This document shows positions 11,651 through 12,877 of a stretch of 12,877 bases of DNA, piece after piece. The stretch's first letter is position 1. Each line of letters opens with the position of its first letter. The translations under genes and the position numbers were made by a program. The notes below the pieces were generated by a model that saw only the letters and a program-made list of their open reading frames with translations, was not told where the DNA came from and searched no databases. The stretch comes from Ignavibacteriota bacterium. Lineage in GTDB: Bacteria; Bacteroidota; Ignavibacteria; Tepidaquicellales; Tepidaquicellaceae. The DNA is taken from assembly GCA_003158365.1 (NCBI GenBank), contig PMIW01000089.1:366-13242 (forward strand), in the 5' to 3' direction.

Positions 11651-12877
11651 ATGTCTTTAAACGATAAAATTAAAGAGCTGTTGGATTTGCGGGTTGAAGC
11701 AAAAATGGGCGGTGGAGAGAAAAGAATTAATGCCCAGCACCGTAAAGGAAAATATACAGCAAGGGAAAGAATTGATAAAATTCTCGATGAAAATAGTTTT
11801 GAAGAATTCGATATGTTCGTTTCACACAGATGTACGGATTTCGGACTCGAAAAAGAACAATATTTATCAGATGGTGTAATTACAGGATACGGTACCATAG
11901 ATGGAAGATTGGTTTATATATTTTCGCAGGATTTCACAGTGTTCGGAGGCTCGCTTTCAGAAATGTATGCTGCAAAAATATGTAAAGTAATGGATATGGC
12001 TATGAAAGTCGGCGCACCTGTAATAGGAATCAACGACAGCGGCGGTGCACGTATTCAGGAAGGTGTAAAAAGCCTCGGAGGGTATGCGGATATTTTTCAG
12101 AGAAACGTGCTTGCATCAGGCGTCATTCCTCAAATCTCCGCAGTATTCGGTCCCTGCGCAGGCGGTGCGGTCTACTCACCTGCATTGACAGATTTTATTA
12201 TTATGTCAAAAAATACAGGCTATATGTTTATCACAGGTCCAAAGGTAGTTAAAACAGTTACCGGAGAAATTGTTACTGATGAGGAACTCGGCGGTGCATT
12301 TGTTCACAGCTCAAAATCAGGTGTCTGTCATTTCGTTGCAGATAATGAAGACGATGGAATAATGGTTATCAGAAAACTTCTTAGTTATTTGCCTCAAAAT
12401 AATCTGGAAGACCCGCCTTTATATCCATGCATTGACCCGATTGACAGGGTTGATGATAATTTGAATGAAATAATACCCGATAATCCGAATAAACCATATG
12501 ATATAGTCGATGTAATCGACACAATCGTAGATAACAGTGAATTCCTTGAAGTGCACAGTAACTATGCACAGAATATAGTTGTTGGTTTTGCTAAAATGAA
12601 TGGGATGCCCGTCGGTCTGGTTGCTAATCAGCCGGATTATCTAGCGGGTGTACTCGATATAAACGCATCTCGAAAAGCCGCAAGGTTTGTCAGATTTTGT
12701 GACGCTTTTAATATTCCTATAATTACTCTGGTTGATGTACCCGGATATTTACCCGGAACAGCTCAGGAATACGGCGGAATAATTATTCACGGCGCAAAAT
12801 TACTTTATGCTTATGCTGAAGCAACGGTTCCGAAAATAACCATTATACTTCGAAAAGCATACGGCGGTGCTTATGAT
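11651..12877 (+). CDS. pccB: Propionyl/methylmalonyl-CoA carboxyltransferase subunit (PccB/MmdA/12S family), 3' end cut by window
   Basis: The first 409 residues of a protein that should be about 510-520 long; the frame is open to the window edge. It transfers CO2 between a biotin carrier and an acyl-CoA. The N-terminal crotonase-like half has KGKYTARERIDKILD (32-46), FSQDFTVFGGSLSEM (91-105), the first oxyanion-hole segment SGGARIQEG (130-138) and FGPCAGGAVYSPALTDF (166-182). The second half has ANQPDYLAGVLDINASRKAA (325-344), ARFVRFCDAFNIP (344-356), VDVPGYLPGTAQEYGGII (361-378), HGAKLLYAYAEA (380-391) and RKAYGGAY (401-408). The last visible residue, D409, should align with the propionyl-CoA-selective Asp of PccB (Asp422 in Streptomyces coelicolor, from memory). 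No zinc ribbon or biotin domain is present. The ATG at 11651 begins the usual N-terminal helix. The gene lies 129 bp after the pyruvate-type subunit, so the two probably function together. Confidence 0.94.
   Translation, partial: MSLNDKIKELLDLRVEAKMGGGEKRINAQHRKGKYTARERIDKILDENSFEEFDMFVSHRCTDFGLEKEQYLSDGVITGYGTIDGRLVYIFSQDFTVFGGSLSEMYAAKICKVMDMAMKVGAPVIGINDSGGARIQEGVKSLGGYADIFQRNVLASGVIPQISAVFGPCAGGAVYSPALTDFIIMSKNTGYMFITGPKVVKTVTGEIVTDEELGGAFVHSSKSGVCHFVADNEDDGIMVIRKLLSYLPQNNLEDPPLYPCIDPIDRVDDNLNEIIPDNPNKPYDIVDVIDTIVDNSEFLEVHSNYAQNIVVGFAKMNGMPVGLVANQPDYLAGVLDINASRKAARFVRFCDAFNIPIITLVDVPGYLPGTAQEYGGIIIHGAKLLYAYAEATVPKITIILRKAYGGAYD

Noticed and set aside
11694..11879. A 61-codon + strand reading frame near the start of the acyl-CoA carboxyltransferase gene
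   Set aside because: It overlaps the strongly conserved N-terminus of that gene in another frame and has no recognisable content, so it is a shadow.

Overview
This is an AT-rich bacterial chromosomal window with ordinary protein-coding density: ten genes, eight on the + strand and two on the - strand. No tRNA or rRNA gene, CRISPR array, insertion sequence, phage gene or broken gene was found. I infer a member of the Bacteroidota/Ignavibacteriota (FCB) side of the tree. The reasons are heavy ATA/AAA codon use, A/T-rich leaders with almost no Shine-Dalgarno sequences, an MlaF-type ATPase, Rcp-like and PAS-hybrid signalling proteins, and a biotin-free pyruvate-carboxyltransferase gene next to a propionyl/methylmalonyl-CoA carboxyltransferase gene. 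No marker gene settles the assignment.

Layout. Positions 1-2623 hold three stand-alone genes in alternating orientation: a DoxX-family membrane protein (-), the tRNA 2-thiolase mnmA (+), and an MlaF-like ABC ATPase (-) with no permease gene beside it. Two related hairpin repeats (1-25 and 1807-1827) lie just after the stop codons of doxX and mnmA. A 302-bp divergent spacer (2624-2925) carries a strong hairpin with a T-tract. Positions 2926-8023 hold a three-gene signalling cluster: a membrane PAS histidine kinase, a single-domain response regulator, and a soluble REC-PAS-PAS-kinase-REC hybrid that starts at TTG. No DNA-binding output domain is present. Positions 8108-9513 hold murI and pyrE, 5 bp apart. 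A 304-bp gene-free, T-rich spacer follows. Positions 9818-12877 hold a pyruvate/oxaloacetate carboxyltransferase gene and then a propionyl/methylmalonyl-CoA carboxyltransferase gene cut by the window edge.

How the genes work together. The three signalling genes look like one phosphorelay: a periplasmic signal enters through the first kinase, and the small regulator and the hybrid can accept and pass on phosphate. The last two genes are the two catalytic halves of a biotin-dependent carboxyl transfer between pyruvate/oxaloacetate and propionyl-CoA/methylmalonyl-CoA. Neither visible part carries the biotin. This matches the 5S plus 12S layout of propionibacterial transcarboxylase, but separate pyruvate and propionyl-CoA carboxylases sharing a carrier are equally possible. 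That locus and the phosphorelay are the two most interesting parts of the window. I saw no clearly novel defence, mobile or RNA-guided system.
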